From a virus: a DNA stretch of 64,000 bases. The stretch spans positions 1-64,000 of IMG/VR virus record IMGVR_UViG_3300009593_004150; one strand, written 5' to 3'. Below the pieces are notes generated by a model. The model was given only the letters and a program-made list of their open reading frames with translations, had not been told where the DNA came from and did no database searches. This document shows, piece by piece, positions 7,101 through 13,210 of this stretch (position 1 is the first letter of the stretch; each line of letters begins with the position of its first letter). A program made the position numbers and the translations under genes.

Positions 7101-8158
7101 ATGTGTCAGATCACCTATACTACGCCGGTAATTATGCATGGATCGCAACTGATAATAATGGTCCGAACCAAACTGGGGAATGGGCCAGATCAGAGGTGAG
7201 CGCGGCTGGTGGTGGAACCGGACCGGGTGTTCTCCAGACTTATGGCCCAATTGGAGGCGATCCTACGGTGATAGGGAATAATCAGGTAATCCCGCTATGT
7301 TTCGTTTTTGATCCGGTGAGGAATTGTGAGATTGTAGGTATGGGATTAAACAACGGTACGGTTACATCTGATGTACCTCCGCTAGTTGCATACTGGCCAT
7401 TTGATGCCGCATGGGACGGCGAGCGAATACATGTTGATAATGGCAACGGAACGCCGGCGACAGCACTTACGGTGAAAAACATAACCCAAGCAGAATTGGA
7501 TGTAATCGTTAATAATTCTAATACCCTGCATGGGAATGGTACCAATAATGGTTCTATCTGCTGCGGCCCATGGTGGGCGGCACAATTGGGTGGTGGTAGC
7601 TTGGTAGGTGGTGGAGGTAACCTTGTCGCTAACCCATGTGATCCACTCTGTGTATACCCAGAAGTATGCTCAGAAGTTGCAACAACGATGATCAATGGAC
7701 TCCCGGTGACAACGCTATCGCCAGGTTCAGGCGTGTGGGAATGTTTCGACACTACGCCGGCGTTTGTAGCACCACCAGCAGGTCCGGATGGTGCGACCTC
7801 TGATAAGGATCTTAAAACTAATATTGCGTTTATCCCAACCCCAACCCTCACAGAGTATCACTTAATTGGACTACATACATTTGAGTATGACTGGGCCCCA
7901 ATTGCAAATGACCTATTTGGGTTGACCGGACACGTAGAAGAAGGTTTCTTAGCGGAGCAGCTCGAGGAATTATTCCCTGCTCCTGATCCTAGTAATCCTC
8001 CTACATCTAAAGAAGATGGCCACCTGTGGTGGCATGAATATATGTCAGAAGAACAAAAAGCATTATCATCTGGTGTGCATGCATATTACACATTCTTTAA
8101 CACAGAGTTATTAGAGGAAAAAATTGCAGAGGCAAAATCATCTAAAGAAGATGGTTGA
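4187..8158 (+). CDS. Tail fibre/adhesin: LamG-like, Ig-like repeats, S74 chaperone
   Basis: A 1,323-residue virion adhesin. Residues about 1-310 look like a LamG/concanavalin-type lectin domain (WYKCGG, FTFCAFVRGW, HIAITMK, MADVGFWKRQLTPYE). Residues about 490-970 hold tandem Ig-like repeats of the DUF5011/HYR type, each with a TWTATDSEGNTST-like strand and a DTTAPVITL-like linker. The last about 119 residues form a peptidase S74 intramolecular chaperone: SDKDLK gives the Ser1205-Lys1210 dyad expected to cut just before the Ser after trimer folding. The start has GAGGGG 8 nt upstream. The family trimerises fibres or tailspikes; the receptor is unknown. Confidence 0.8.
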   Translation: MPWTRPLTDNFSAWYKCGGLAEELHGSVNTAVEKPGADAIVIGDTSNGSTETRFATFWDWGNPMAANRPGALKITLGAAGNEKITSGGDGFTFCAFVRGWNDAAINDPRDAFLLSGAGAEHPIWFKETAGAGLWSAAQDCFGPGIHTLSGNAVSPPYGSNIGGTPGTSYGLHNITPHGTTFVQNEEAAGRYDTPWNHIAITMKSVSVWVDASDPLLLDAGWSGVGDGSPGAVQSSAVRYDIYRDGALVSTNYLLTSCNPWQINETEWFINGGNHSAALDGAFRHMADVGFWKRQLTPYEILSIAGDGIEDSIANSAGAGGGSIVSPGPAPSAGAAEWVNEEDISDGSILDAANLMCTTPEPHRVNSTSVLTINDILSQWTAALSDDSIFEKSGHEGDPQFINSAKDSFKRSINNIAHHHAVFTHVVAGYDKTWQSIARTAVEKHSITKDSEGKITETTEGYKELAAPLSNLDMSSAICGNAPGFTGGVNTIIEIVPADGHPGDPAEISWITDPTIAMWNAPLATDVEDGQIPYGAGLTAVVTPGTGAAVGQPAEPKNSQLGVWDITWTATDSEGNTSTMVQTITVQDTTAPVITLPGTPTNISGFDVYDSILYNDAWVDPGYSWTDNSEADIAYSPSGPAPVFEYWAHDVVNNDGTGTWVANATLDTSLVPAGSTSWTAANNYVLALAPQIGEGGVLWRVTYEVSDHSGNTATAKRYVAIRVDNVAPVFNALQANYSNSGPYELTAAHDNAIWAAANALLDDYGTTITATDDVDGAVGITTTIFHTEPAYLGGATTSVASVDTSRIGVYNITLSASDTAGNTSTLSKEVTVNDTVAPALTLTEPNIAYIEAGGAVPYSVSTAFASADISDNQVLNGNVNQVTINVINQTGVVSNTFGPVDNSDAAAVLTAGSDITTEVNSLINSAALGKIQLEYTTEDASGNSATTTKDIMVGCCPVLDDWTLPNGTQANLYVSDHLYYAGNYAWIATDNNGPNQTGEWARSEVSAAGGGTGPGVLQTYGPIGGDPTVIGNNQVIPLCFVFDPVRNCEIVGMGLNNGTVTSDVPPLVAYWPFDAAWDGERIHVDNGNGTPATALTVKNITQAELDVIVNNSNTLHGNGTNNGSICCGPWWAAQLGGGSLVGGGGNLVANPCDPLCVYPEVCSEVATTMINGLPVTTLSPGSGVWECFDTTPAFVAPPAGPDGATSDKDLKTNIAFIPTPTLTEYHLIGLHTFEYDWAPIANDLFGLTGHVEEGFLAEQLEELFPAPDPSNPPTSKEDGHLWWHEYMSEEQKALSSGVHAYYTFFNTELLEEKIAEAKSSKEDG
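8004..8154 (+). repeat. CATCTAAAGAAGATGG repeated within S74 coding end
   Basis: The 16-mer occurs at 8004-8019 and again at 8139-8154, the last codons of the gene. A third copy is at 35025-35040 in the second S74 fibre gene. The terminal copy encodes an SSKEDG tail that the other fibre lacks. Confidence 0.55.
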
Positions 8159-8176
8159 TTCATTCACTTGGCAATA

Positions 8177-8184
8177 TATAATAT
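8177..8184 (+). promoter_or_regulatory. TATAATAT box in the 8159-8299 gap
   Basis: TATAATAT lies 19 nt after the adhesin stop and 116 nt before the next ATG. No convincing -35. The rest of the gap holds a weak TTGGC / GCCAA inverted pair and no gene. Confidence 0.3.
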
Positions 8185-8299
8185 AGAATGATTTTGGCAT
8201 GATGTGGCCAATGGTTTGTAAGTTGTTTTAGAGTTAATAGTTGTTTCCAGTGGTGTTTAAGTCTCAGTCCTATTTTAAAAGACCAGGTAAGGAGACGTT

Positions 8300-8719
8300 A
8301 TGTCAGACGATATTAACAGAACAGTCCTCGAGGCTATTAAGGATGGTTTTGCCCAAAGCCGTACTAGCTTCGATAAAATAAACGATGAAATTTCAAAAAT
8401 CTCAGAAGCTGTTAACCAGCTAAATCTAGAAATACAAGTCCTCAAAGGTAATGTTGCGGCGGTTGAGAATTCAACAACTGAAGCACGAGACGATCTAAAA
8501 CAGCTCGAATCAAAAGTGGCTGAATTAGAAAGGAAAGCTAGCGAGCTTTCCATCGCAGTAGAGATCGCAAAAAGCGCTACACCAAGACATCTTCCTGAAC
8601 GAGTTGCCATTATGGAAAGCTCAATGGCTAGTATCAAAAAGTTTGGATGGATTGCAATGACCGGAATGAGTGGTCTTGTAATTAAGGCTATTTGGGATAT
8701 GATAAAGGTCGGCTCATGA
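8300..8719 (+). CDS. Coiled-coil protein with C-terminal membrane segment, 139 aa
   Basis: AAGGAG about 8 nt upstream supports the start. Residues about 5-100 are a long coiled coil with heptads of Ile/Leu/Val (INDEISKISEAVNQLNLEI, LKQLESKVAELERKA). Residues about 118-135 are hydrophobic (FGWIAMTGMSGLVIKAIW) and could be one membrane span. The layout resembles XhlA-like or spanin-like lysis accessory proteins, but no specific signature is seen. The stop overlaps the next start as ATGA, linking it to a membrane metalloprotease-like protein, so a joint envelope role is plausible. Confidence 0.65.
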   Translation: MSDDINRTVLEAIKDGFAQSRTSFDKINDEISKISEAVNQLNLEIQVLKGNVAAVENSTTEARDDLKQLESKVAELERKASELSIAVEIAKSATPRHLPERVAIMESSMASIKKFGWIAMTGMSGLVIKAIWDMIKVGS

Positions 8720-9060
8720 CACTCCCCCTCTTCTTCGAAAACTCTAGGGTACCGGTTGTCCTCTCAAAGATCTCCCCTATAGAGATTGGTGCGATAACAC
8801 TAGGGCCCTTTATATTTTCTAGAAATGAAATGTCTGACACTACTAAGAACCATGAGTGTATTCATTGGGCACAATACAAGGAATGCTTGATCATTGGCTT
8901 CCTCCTGTTGTACGGCACTTCATGGCTTATTAATATATGCAAAGGAATGTCTGGAGCGGATGCTTATCGATTCATCTGGTTCGAGAAAGAAGCATATGAT
9001 AATGATCATGACTTTGATTACCTTCAAAAAAGAAAATGGTTTGCTTGGGCAAGAAAATAA
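8716..9060 (+). CDS. HExxH membrane protein, putative metalloprotease-like, 114 aa
   Basis: I choose ATG 8716 because it overlaps the upstream stop (ATGA) and AAGG lies about 8 nt upstream; the frame also opens at 8692. The sequence has NHECIHWAQ, a HExxH zinc motif, at about residues 43-51. A hydrophobic helix (LIIGFLLLYGTSWLINI) follows, then WFEKEAYDNDHDFDYLQKR, which could supply a third Glu ligand, and a WFAW end. This HExxH, membrane helix, FE-x-EAY order matches a small membrane family seen in bacteria whose substrate is unknown. Zinc binding and proteolysis are inferred, not shown. Confidence 0.65.
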   Translation: MTLPLFFENSRVPVVLSKISPIEIGAITLGPFIFSRNEMSDTTKNHECIHWAQYKECLIIGFLLLYGTSWLINICKGMSGADAYRFIWFEKEAYDNDHDFDYLQKRKWFAWARK

Positions 9061-9079
9061 AATAGAATAGGGACAAGGG

Positions 9080-9108
9080 TTGTACAATCGATCCATATAG
9101 GATATACT
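9080..9108 (+). promoter_or_regulatory. Sigma-70-type promoter for the Hsp20 gene
   Basis: TTGTAC (9080-9085), a 17-nt spacer and TATACT (9103-9108) precede the Hsp20 start at 9160. This is the best host-type promoter I see, having both hexamers at ideal spacing. CTAATAG follows at 9109-9115. Confidence 0.5.
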
Positions 9109-9159
9109 CTAATAGAAACTAGGTGAACACCTGTAGGTTTAAAAGGAGATAACCACTAT

Positions 9160-9621
9160 ATGAATTCGCTATCGCTATTCCCAATTTCTAGATTTAGTTT
9201 GTCAAACCCTCTTAGGGGAGACATTGAAACTCTATTTGATTCATTTTTTAATACCCCACTCAGAGCAGTCCAGCGGACTGATGATTCTTACTATTCTATC
9301 CCTCGTGCTAATGTAGCCAAGGGTGAAGAAGGATTTGCAATCCAACTAGCAGCCCCTGGGTATTCCCGGGAAGACTTCGAGATTAGCATCGAAGGCAATG
9401 CGCTGACCATCTCATGTACCGGAGAAAGCCACTCTGACGTCCCGGTTGACATGTCATATACTACGCAAGAATATTCTTATACTAGCTTTAGCCGTTCATG
9501 GGGCATGCCTCCGGAAGCTAATGCAAATGGGATTACTGCAAGATATGACGCAGGAGTTTTGACAGTCAACATTCCAGTAGCTAATACTTCTTCTGCTACA
9601 CATACCGTAGAAGTACAGTAA
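9160..9621 (+). CDS. Small heat-shock protein (Hsp20/alpha-crystallin)
   Basis: A 153-residue protein with the family's usual length. A Phe/Leu-rich N-terminal arm (LFDSFFNTP) is followed by the alpha-crystallin domain (IPRANVAKGEEGFAIQLAAPGY, split around residues 47-70, then FEISIEGNALTIS) and a closing AGVLTVNIPV strand. It is an ATP-independent holdase that keeps unfolding proteins soluble; T4-like phages of aquatic hosts often carry one. AAGGAG lies 11 nt upstream. A sigma-70-type promoter precedes it and a strong terminator follows, so it is probably a single-gene unit. Confidence 0.9.
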   Translation: MNSLSLFPISRFSLSNPLRGDIETLFDSFFNTPLRAVQRTDDSYYSIPRANVAKGEEGFAIQLAAPGYSREDFEISIEGNALTISCTGESHSDVPVDMSYTTQEYSYTSFSRSWGMPPEANANGITARYDAGVLTVNIPVANTSSATHTVEVQ

Positions 9622-9653
9622 ACTTACGTCACTCAAGTTAGTTTGGATGTTGC

Positions 9654-9685
9654 AAGCCCCGGGAATATTCCCGGGGCTTTTTTTT
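9654..9685 (+). terminator. Strong Rho-independent terminator
   Basis: A 26-nt perfect palindrome, AAGCCCCGGGAAT then its complement (9654-9679), ends in eight T (9678-9685). It closes the Hsp20 unit. It also shows that the next gene cannot start at the upstream in-frame codon at 9647. Confidence 0.9.
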
Positions 9686-9703
9686 GTGTATACAATATTT
9701 AAT

Positions 9704-10468
9704 ATGATGAAAAAGAACTTAACGAAAATTTATATCCTTTTGACCAGAATAGTACTGGCATTAGTATTTTCATTTCGAATATATTTTTTATGGTCGAGGC
9801 TATATTCATTACTCTTTATTTCGAAGAGAAACCGAACATTGCTCCCAACGCTCCATTCAGAAGCCGGTGGGGATTCTATCCAGATTCCCCTTGATAGAGT
9901 TACGAAGGTACCCTATGTGCCAGATGGGTTTAAAGAATTGTGGGATGTTTGTCAGCCCCCTGGTTTGATCGAGAGCCGAATCGTTGCAATCGAAAATGGT
10001 GAAAAATATGACACCACCGGTGCAATGGATTGTGATGACTATGCCAGATATATGGCTAACTCTATAGAATCTCAGCATTCCCCCTTGTTGCTCTCTGTAT
10101 TATGCATTGATAAACGAGATATGAAGTGGGAAGTAATACCAAAGTTTCCTGGCCATATGGTTTGTGTCTTTACAGATAACCCATCTAATGGAAAGGTATA
10201 TCACGTCGGTAACTGGAACCAGTTAAGATCTATTAATGGGGATATTGTGGGATCACGTGGTATCCGACATTATGGTTATGACTCACTATCGGAGATGGCC
10301 CTAGACCTAACTAGATCTATGGCTGGTGACACCGGAGAAGTTTTGGCATGGGTTATCATGGATTGCAACCTACATATATGTGGATGGGGCATGGGAGGCT
10401 TAAGCGATATGCTAAAGTCAACCGGAATAGACCTTAAAGATATTAAATCAAAAACATTAATAGGTTAG
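9704..10468 (+). CDS. Membrane-anchored transglutaminase-like cysteine protease
   Basis: I start it at ATG 9704 (or 9707), since the frame upstream runs through the terminator. The N-terminal about 35 residues form a membrane anchor (IYILLTRIVLALVFSFRIYFL, in two parts). The domain behind it carries MDCDDYARY (Cys), GHMVCVF (His) and VGNWNQ (Asn/Asp), the papain/transglutaminase-like triad order. Family members cleave peptides or crosslinks, often in the cell wall or envelope. No Shine-Dalgarno is visible; TATACAATATTTAAT abuts the start. It neighbours other envelope-directed genes. Confidence 0.7.
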   Translation: MMKKNLTKIYILLTRIVLALVFSFRIYFLWSRLYSLLFISKRNRTLLPTLHSEAGGDSIQIPLDRVTKVPYVPDGFKELWDVCQPPGLIESRIVAIENGEKYDTTGAMDCDDYARYMANSIESQHSPLLLSVLCIDKRDMKWEVIPKFPGHMVCVFTDNPSNGKVYHVGNWNQLRSINGDIVGSRGIRHYGYDSLSEMALDLTRSMAGDTGEVLAWVIMDCNLHICGWGMGGLSDMLKSTGIDLKDIKSKTLIG

Positions 10469-10513
10469 TGTGTTAACTAGATAATTAGTAACATACTTGA
10501 TAGGGGTTTTAAA

Positions 10514-10840
10514 ATGAAATCTAGTTTAGCGTTATTATGTACTGTTACCTTAGTTGTGGCCGGTGTGTTTTCTGTATCAACACCTTCTACAGCATCCGAA
10601 GGTACCAGAATAGTTAATCCTGGTGTCTTATATCAACAGTTCATAAATAATAAAAACAATGGAATTCCAGCACCTCCAGTTGAAATTGAGAATGATAGAA
10701 ACTCAATTAATGTGAGTGCAATTCCGGCAAGGTTTATCTATGTTCAATTCCCGGGTGAAGAAAGTAAGATTATCACTCTTAGGGATCTAGATACCGCAAT
10801 TAATGAAAGAGCAGTCCAGAGTACAACTACGGCAAGATGA
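10514..10840 (+). CDS. Small secreted protein with signal peptide, 108 aa
   Basis: AGGGG lies about 9 nt before the ATG. Residues 1-27 form a classical signal peptide: MKSSLALL, a hydrophobic core with TLVVAGVFSV, and an STASEG cleavage region. The mature part of about 80 residues has no cysteines and is rich in Asn/Ile, with a short strand ARFIYVQFPG. It should reach the periplasm. Its position between a membrane-anchored cysteine protease and other small genes suggests a periplasmic role such as lysis or superinfection control, but no family is recognised. Confidence 0.65.
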   Translation: MKSSLALLCTVTLVVAGVFSVSTPSTASEGTRIVNPGVLYQQFINNKNNGIPAPPVEIENDRNSINVSAIPARFIYVQFPGEESKIITLRDLDTAINERAVQSTTTAR

Positions 10841-10867
10841 TAATATAAAGTATGTAAGGCAGTTAAA

Positions 10868-11080
10868 ATGCGTAAGCTTTCCGAAGAAGAGAAAAGTGTT
10901 ATCTTAGCTAAGCTGCAACTGCATATGAAGAACCTAGAATCATCAATCGCCGGAATTGTGAATGATCTGTCTTCATTTGGCGAGATGGATATTAATGAGA
11001 AGCGTAGGATACTTAAGCTTAAACAGTTATTACTATCTTTAAGAGTAGAGTATAATAAGATTAAGTTAAGGTATGAATAA
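10868..11080 (+). CDS. Small helical protein, 70 aa
   Basis: The product is almost entirely helical with heptad-like Leu/Ile spacing (KSVILAKLQLHMKNLESSI, RILKLKQLLLSLRVEYNKI), so a two-helix coiled hairpin is likely. Its end carries the AAGG that serves the next gene. No enzyme or DNA-binding motif is seen. The start is plausible but has only a weak purine tract (AAGGCAG) upstream. Confidence 0.55.
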   Translation: MRKLSEEEKSVILAKLQLHMKNLESSIAGIVNDLSSFGEMDINEKRRILKLKQLLLSLRVEYNKIKLRYE

Positions 11081-11081
11081 T

Positions 11082-11381
11082 ATGATTATCAAAAAATCAA
11101 ATTTAAGAAAGCTCATATATGAGGTTATTAATAACTGGAGAAAGAATTTCTACACCCCGTATGATGATCCATTCGGAATGGAAGATGAATTTGGGATGGA
11201 CTTAGACGTACAGAAGTATGCAAATGCAGATGGCAGCTGGTCAGTTAAGATCAATTGTGGATGGGATGATACATTCTCTGAGCCCCTAAGAGTCTTTAAA
11301 ACTGAGTCTGATGCTGAGGCTTATTCAAATAAGAAATTAGAAATTGCATATAGAGGGTATTTGAACAAAAAAGACTTATAA
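11082..11381 (+). CDS. Protein with L-x-x-L-I-x-E N-terminal motif, 99 aa
   Basis: I place the start at ATG 11082 because AAGG (11068-11071) is then 10 nt away; an in-frame ATG at 11073 would be too close. The product begins MIIKKSNLRKLIYEVINNW, a short amphipathic N-terminal helix like that of the 3397 protein. An acidic linker (DDPFGMEDEFGMDLD) and an alpha/beta domain (SWSVKINCGWDDTF, then DAEAYSNKKLEIAY) follow. Function is unknown. Confidence 0.55.
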   Translation: MIIKKSNLRKLIYEVINNWRKNFYTPYDDPFGMEDEFGMDLDVQKYANADGSWSVKINCGWDDTFSEPLRVFKTESDAEAYSNKKLEIAYRGYLNKKDL

Positions 11382-11411
11382 ATCGACCCTTCCCCTAAGT
11401 ATATTTTCTTT

Positions 11412-11723
11412 ATGCCTAGAAAAAAGAAAACTATAGAAAAGAAAGAACCAACCGGACCCCAGGAATATAAGCAGTATAAGGTTGGTGATTATGTATACAG
11501 CCACCGACATCCGGACAATAAGCTAAGCTTTGGGAGGATAACAAACATCCACCTTAAGGATAAATCAGGTATTCCATGCTTTACGTTTGCATGTGAAATG
11601 TGTGGCCAATATCGATTATCAATGTTTGATCAGATCATCGATGATCCCACAACTAAGATGAGAAATGCAAAGACACGGGCAAAGAAGAGAGATCTTTCGC
11701 CTAAACCTAAAAAGAAAAAGTAG
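11412..11723 (+). CDS. Basic protein with SH3-like core, 103 aa
   Basis: Both ends are very basic (MPRKKKTIEKKE and PKPKKKK). The core YKVGDYVYSHRH, FGRITNIHLKD, CFTFACEMCGQYRL has the GD-x-V / G-x-I / beta pattern of the small SH3-like proteins in the first 2.7 kb, plus a C-x-x-C pair. DNA or RNA binding is a reasonable inference. There is no Shine-Dalgarno; an A/T-rich TATATTTTCTTT abuts the ATG. It ends 8 bp before the end of the convergent minus-strand protease, with no terminator between. Confidence 0.6.
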   Translation: MPRKKKTIEKKEPTGPQEYKQYKVGDYVYSHRHPDNKLSFGRITNIHLKDKSGIPCFTFACEMCGQYRLSMFDQIIDDPTTKMRNAKTRAKKRDLSPKPKKKK

Positions 11724-11731
11724 TTAGTATC

Positions 11732-12694
11732 TTATCTAATTATTCTTGGGTCTGTTAGTTCACGTAATGCGCGGAGTGACGGGCCGGCTGAGGCATTTGG
11801 CCACATATCATGTGGCGGTATTGGGCCTTGTGATCTAGTTATAAACCCATAACTTATAACAGAAATAATTTCACCCTCTGAATTTAAAACAATCGAACCT
11901 GAAGAACCTGGTGCTGTTGGGATTGCAAACAAGTAATGAGGTGTCTGTATTACTCTGTTTTTCGGGATTGAGCCGGCATAATAGCCTTCATACGATAATA
12001 CTGCACCTGGCCGGCTTAAACCATGAGGGGAAGCTATATTGTATATCCTCTCGCCGGGGGTGGGAGGCCTCGAAGCAATGCGGACAGGGGAAACATCACT
12101 CATCATAGTATCTGTCCCTAGGACACATGCATCATTGCTAGGATCCGTTCGGACCTCAAACGCTTGAAACCTTGTACCAAAATAGTCTGTTAATGTCACT
12201 AAAGGTGTATACCGGTATACTAGTATATGAGGGGTAGGCGAAGATAGTTGAAATGTTATATGCCGCGTATCGAAGTCATTACATACATGGTAGGCAGAGA
12301 TTACATTTGATGAGTCCCTATCTACGTCATGTGATATTACTGCAGCACTGCCAGTAATGCTATATGCAAATTGTATATTAAAAAATGAAGTAACATCTTC
12401 TTGAAATGCTTCATTCGAAAACATCGTACATACCCCATTTGGGTTTCCAGTGAGGTCGATACATGTAACAAACTCTAAAGAATTAGTTCGCTTAACAAAT
12501 ACCATCGACTCGATTGGACGATGATTGTCAGTATATGAAGGTTGTTGTATTAAATCTAGGCTGGACTTTAGGGAGGTAGATAACATAATCGCAGCAACAA
12601 GGACTGTCAAAAAAACCAATATTGTCCTTACATAGCTGCCAAATAATAATGTCTTCGTTTTTTCAAAAATATGAGATAGCACTCGTTTAATCAT
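11732..12694 (-). CDS. Membrane-anchored trypsin-like serine protease
   Basis: A 320-residue protein on the minus strand. I choose the ATG at 12694 because GAGGGTG lies 6 nt upstream; a GTG at 12700 is the alternative. Residues about 20-43 are a membrane anchor (TILVFLTVLVAAIM). The rest has the S1 protease triad in order: SAYHVC (His), NDACVLGTD (Asp) and PGSSGSIV (nucleophile Ser, equivalent to GDSGG). The protease domain should sit in the periplasm. It is one of only two minus-strand genes and is divergent from the 12777 gene, which suggests separate control. Confidence 0.75.
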   Translation of the reverse strand: MIKRVLSHIFEKTKTLLFGSYVRTILVFLTVLVAAIMLSTSLKSSLDLIQQPSYTDNHRPIESMVFVKRTNSLEFVTCIDLTGNPNGVCTMFSNEAFQEDVTSFFNIQFAYSITGSAAVISHDVDRDSSNVISAYHVCNDFDTRHITFQLSSPTPHILVYRYTPLVTLTDYFGTRFQAFEVRTDPSNDACVLGTDTMMSDVSPVRIASRPPTPGERIYNIASPHGLSRPGAVLSYEGYYAGSIPKNRVIQTPHYLFAIPTAPGSSGSIVLNSEGEIISVISYGFITRSQGPIPPHDMWPNASAGPSLRALRELTDPRIIR

Positions 12695-12764
12695 AGTCAC
12701 CCTCTAATTATATTATGTTATTAACTATTTGTTCGAATCCAAATATGCGATTTAAATTAGGTTT

Positions 12765-12783
12765 TGATCATGTACAATGATCA
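12765..12783. promoter_or_regulatory. Palindrome TGATCAT-GTACA-ATGATCA over a start codon
   Basis: A perfect inverted repeat with 7-bp arms and a 5-bp spacer. The right arm contains the ATG at 12777. It sits in the 82-bp gap between the divergent protease and winged-helix-like genes. It could be an operator for both directions or an RNA hairpin hiding the start. Confidence 0.45.
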
Positions 12784-13046
12784 TCACATCAATACAATTG
12801 TATATTAATAGGTATGCGTATATGGACTTACACATGGAAAAAAGACTACTAAGATCGATTGCAGGTTCTTGGGCCAGAAGAAGGAACTTTTCAAACTTTA
12901 GAGTCGAAGAGATTGCATTGTTTATTAAGCTACAATCGAAAGGCTATGTGACGATTGAAGTAGATGAAAAGGATTGGGAATGGGCTGTACTAACTAGTGC
13001 AGGTAATGAAAGGTTAATGACATTAAACAAAAATTTGCCATCGTAG
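12777..13046 (+). CDS. Small winged-helix-like protein overlapping a tRNA, 89 aa
   Basis: The core has a helix SIAGSWARRRNF, a second helix with VEEIALFIKLQSKGYV, a beta wing (VTIEVDEKDWEWAVL) and T-x-x-G. This resembles the fold pattern of the 302-565 protein and suggests DNA binding. The start could be ATG 12777, inside a palindrome, or ATG 12822, which has AGG 9 nt upstream. The TAG stop (13044-13046) falls at bases 8-10 of the tRNA-Thr, so message and tRNA share 10 nt. Processing of the tRNA 5' end would cut the end off this mRNA. Confidence 0.6.
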   Translation: MIITSIQLYINRYAYMDLHMEKRLLRSIAGSWARRRNFSNFRVEEIALFIKLQSKGYVTIEVDEKDWEWAVLTSAGNERLMTLNKNLPS

Positions 13047-13112
13047 CTCAGTTGGTAGAGCAGCTGATTTGTAATCAGCAGGCCGTAGGTTCGAATCCTA
13101 TCGATGGCTCCA
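13037..13112 (+). tRNA. tRNA-Thr (anticodon UGU)
   Basis: A 76-nt cloverleaf: acceptor GCCATCG / CGATGGC, D-arm with GCTCAGTTGGTAGAGC, anticodon stem GCTGA / TCAGC with loop TTTGTAA (TGT, reads ACA), T-loop TTCGAAT and an encoded CCA. It overlaps the end of the preceding coding sequence by 10 nt. Confidence 0.95.
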
Positions 13113-13115
13113 CAT

Positions 13116-13190
13116 GCGGATGTAGCTCAGTGGTAGAGCTCCACGTTGCCAACGTGGTTGTCGCTGGTTCGAATCCAGTCATCCGCTCCA
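13116..13190 (+). tRNA. tRNA-Gly (anticodon GCC)
   Basis: A 75-nt cloverleaf: acceptor GCGGATG / CATCCGC, anticodon stem CCACG / CGTGG with loop TTGCCAA (GCC, reads GGC/GGU), T-loop TTCGAAT and an encoded CCA. It is 3 nt downstream of tRNA-Thr, so both probably come from one precursor. Confidence 0.95.
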
Positions 13191-13210
13191 TTATTTAAAA
13201 GGTATAGTTT

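Noticed and set aside
7282-7851. Minus-strand frame of 189 codons
   Set aside because: Shadow of the adhesin gene; low-complexity Pro/Ser/Val composition.
9647-9703. Upstream extension of the cysteine-protease-like gene
   Set aside because: It would run through a strong Rho-independent terminator.
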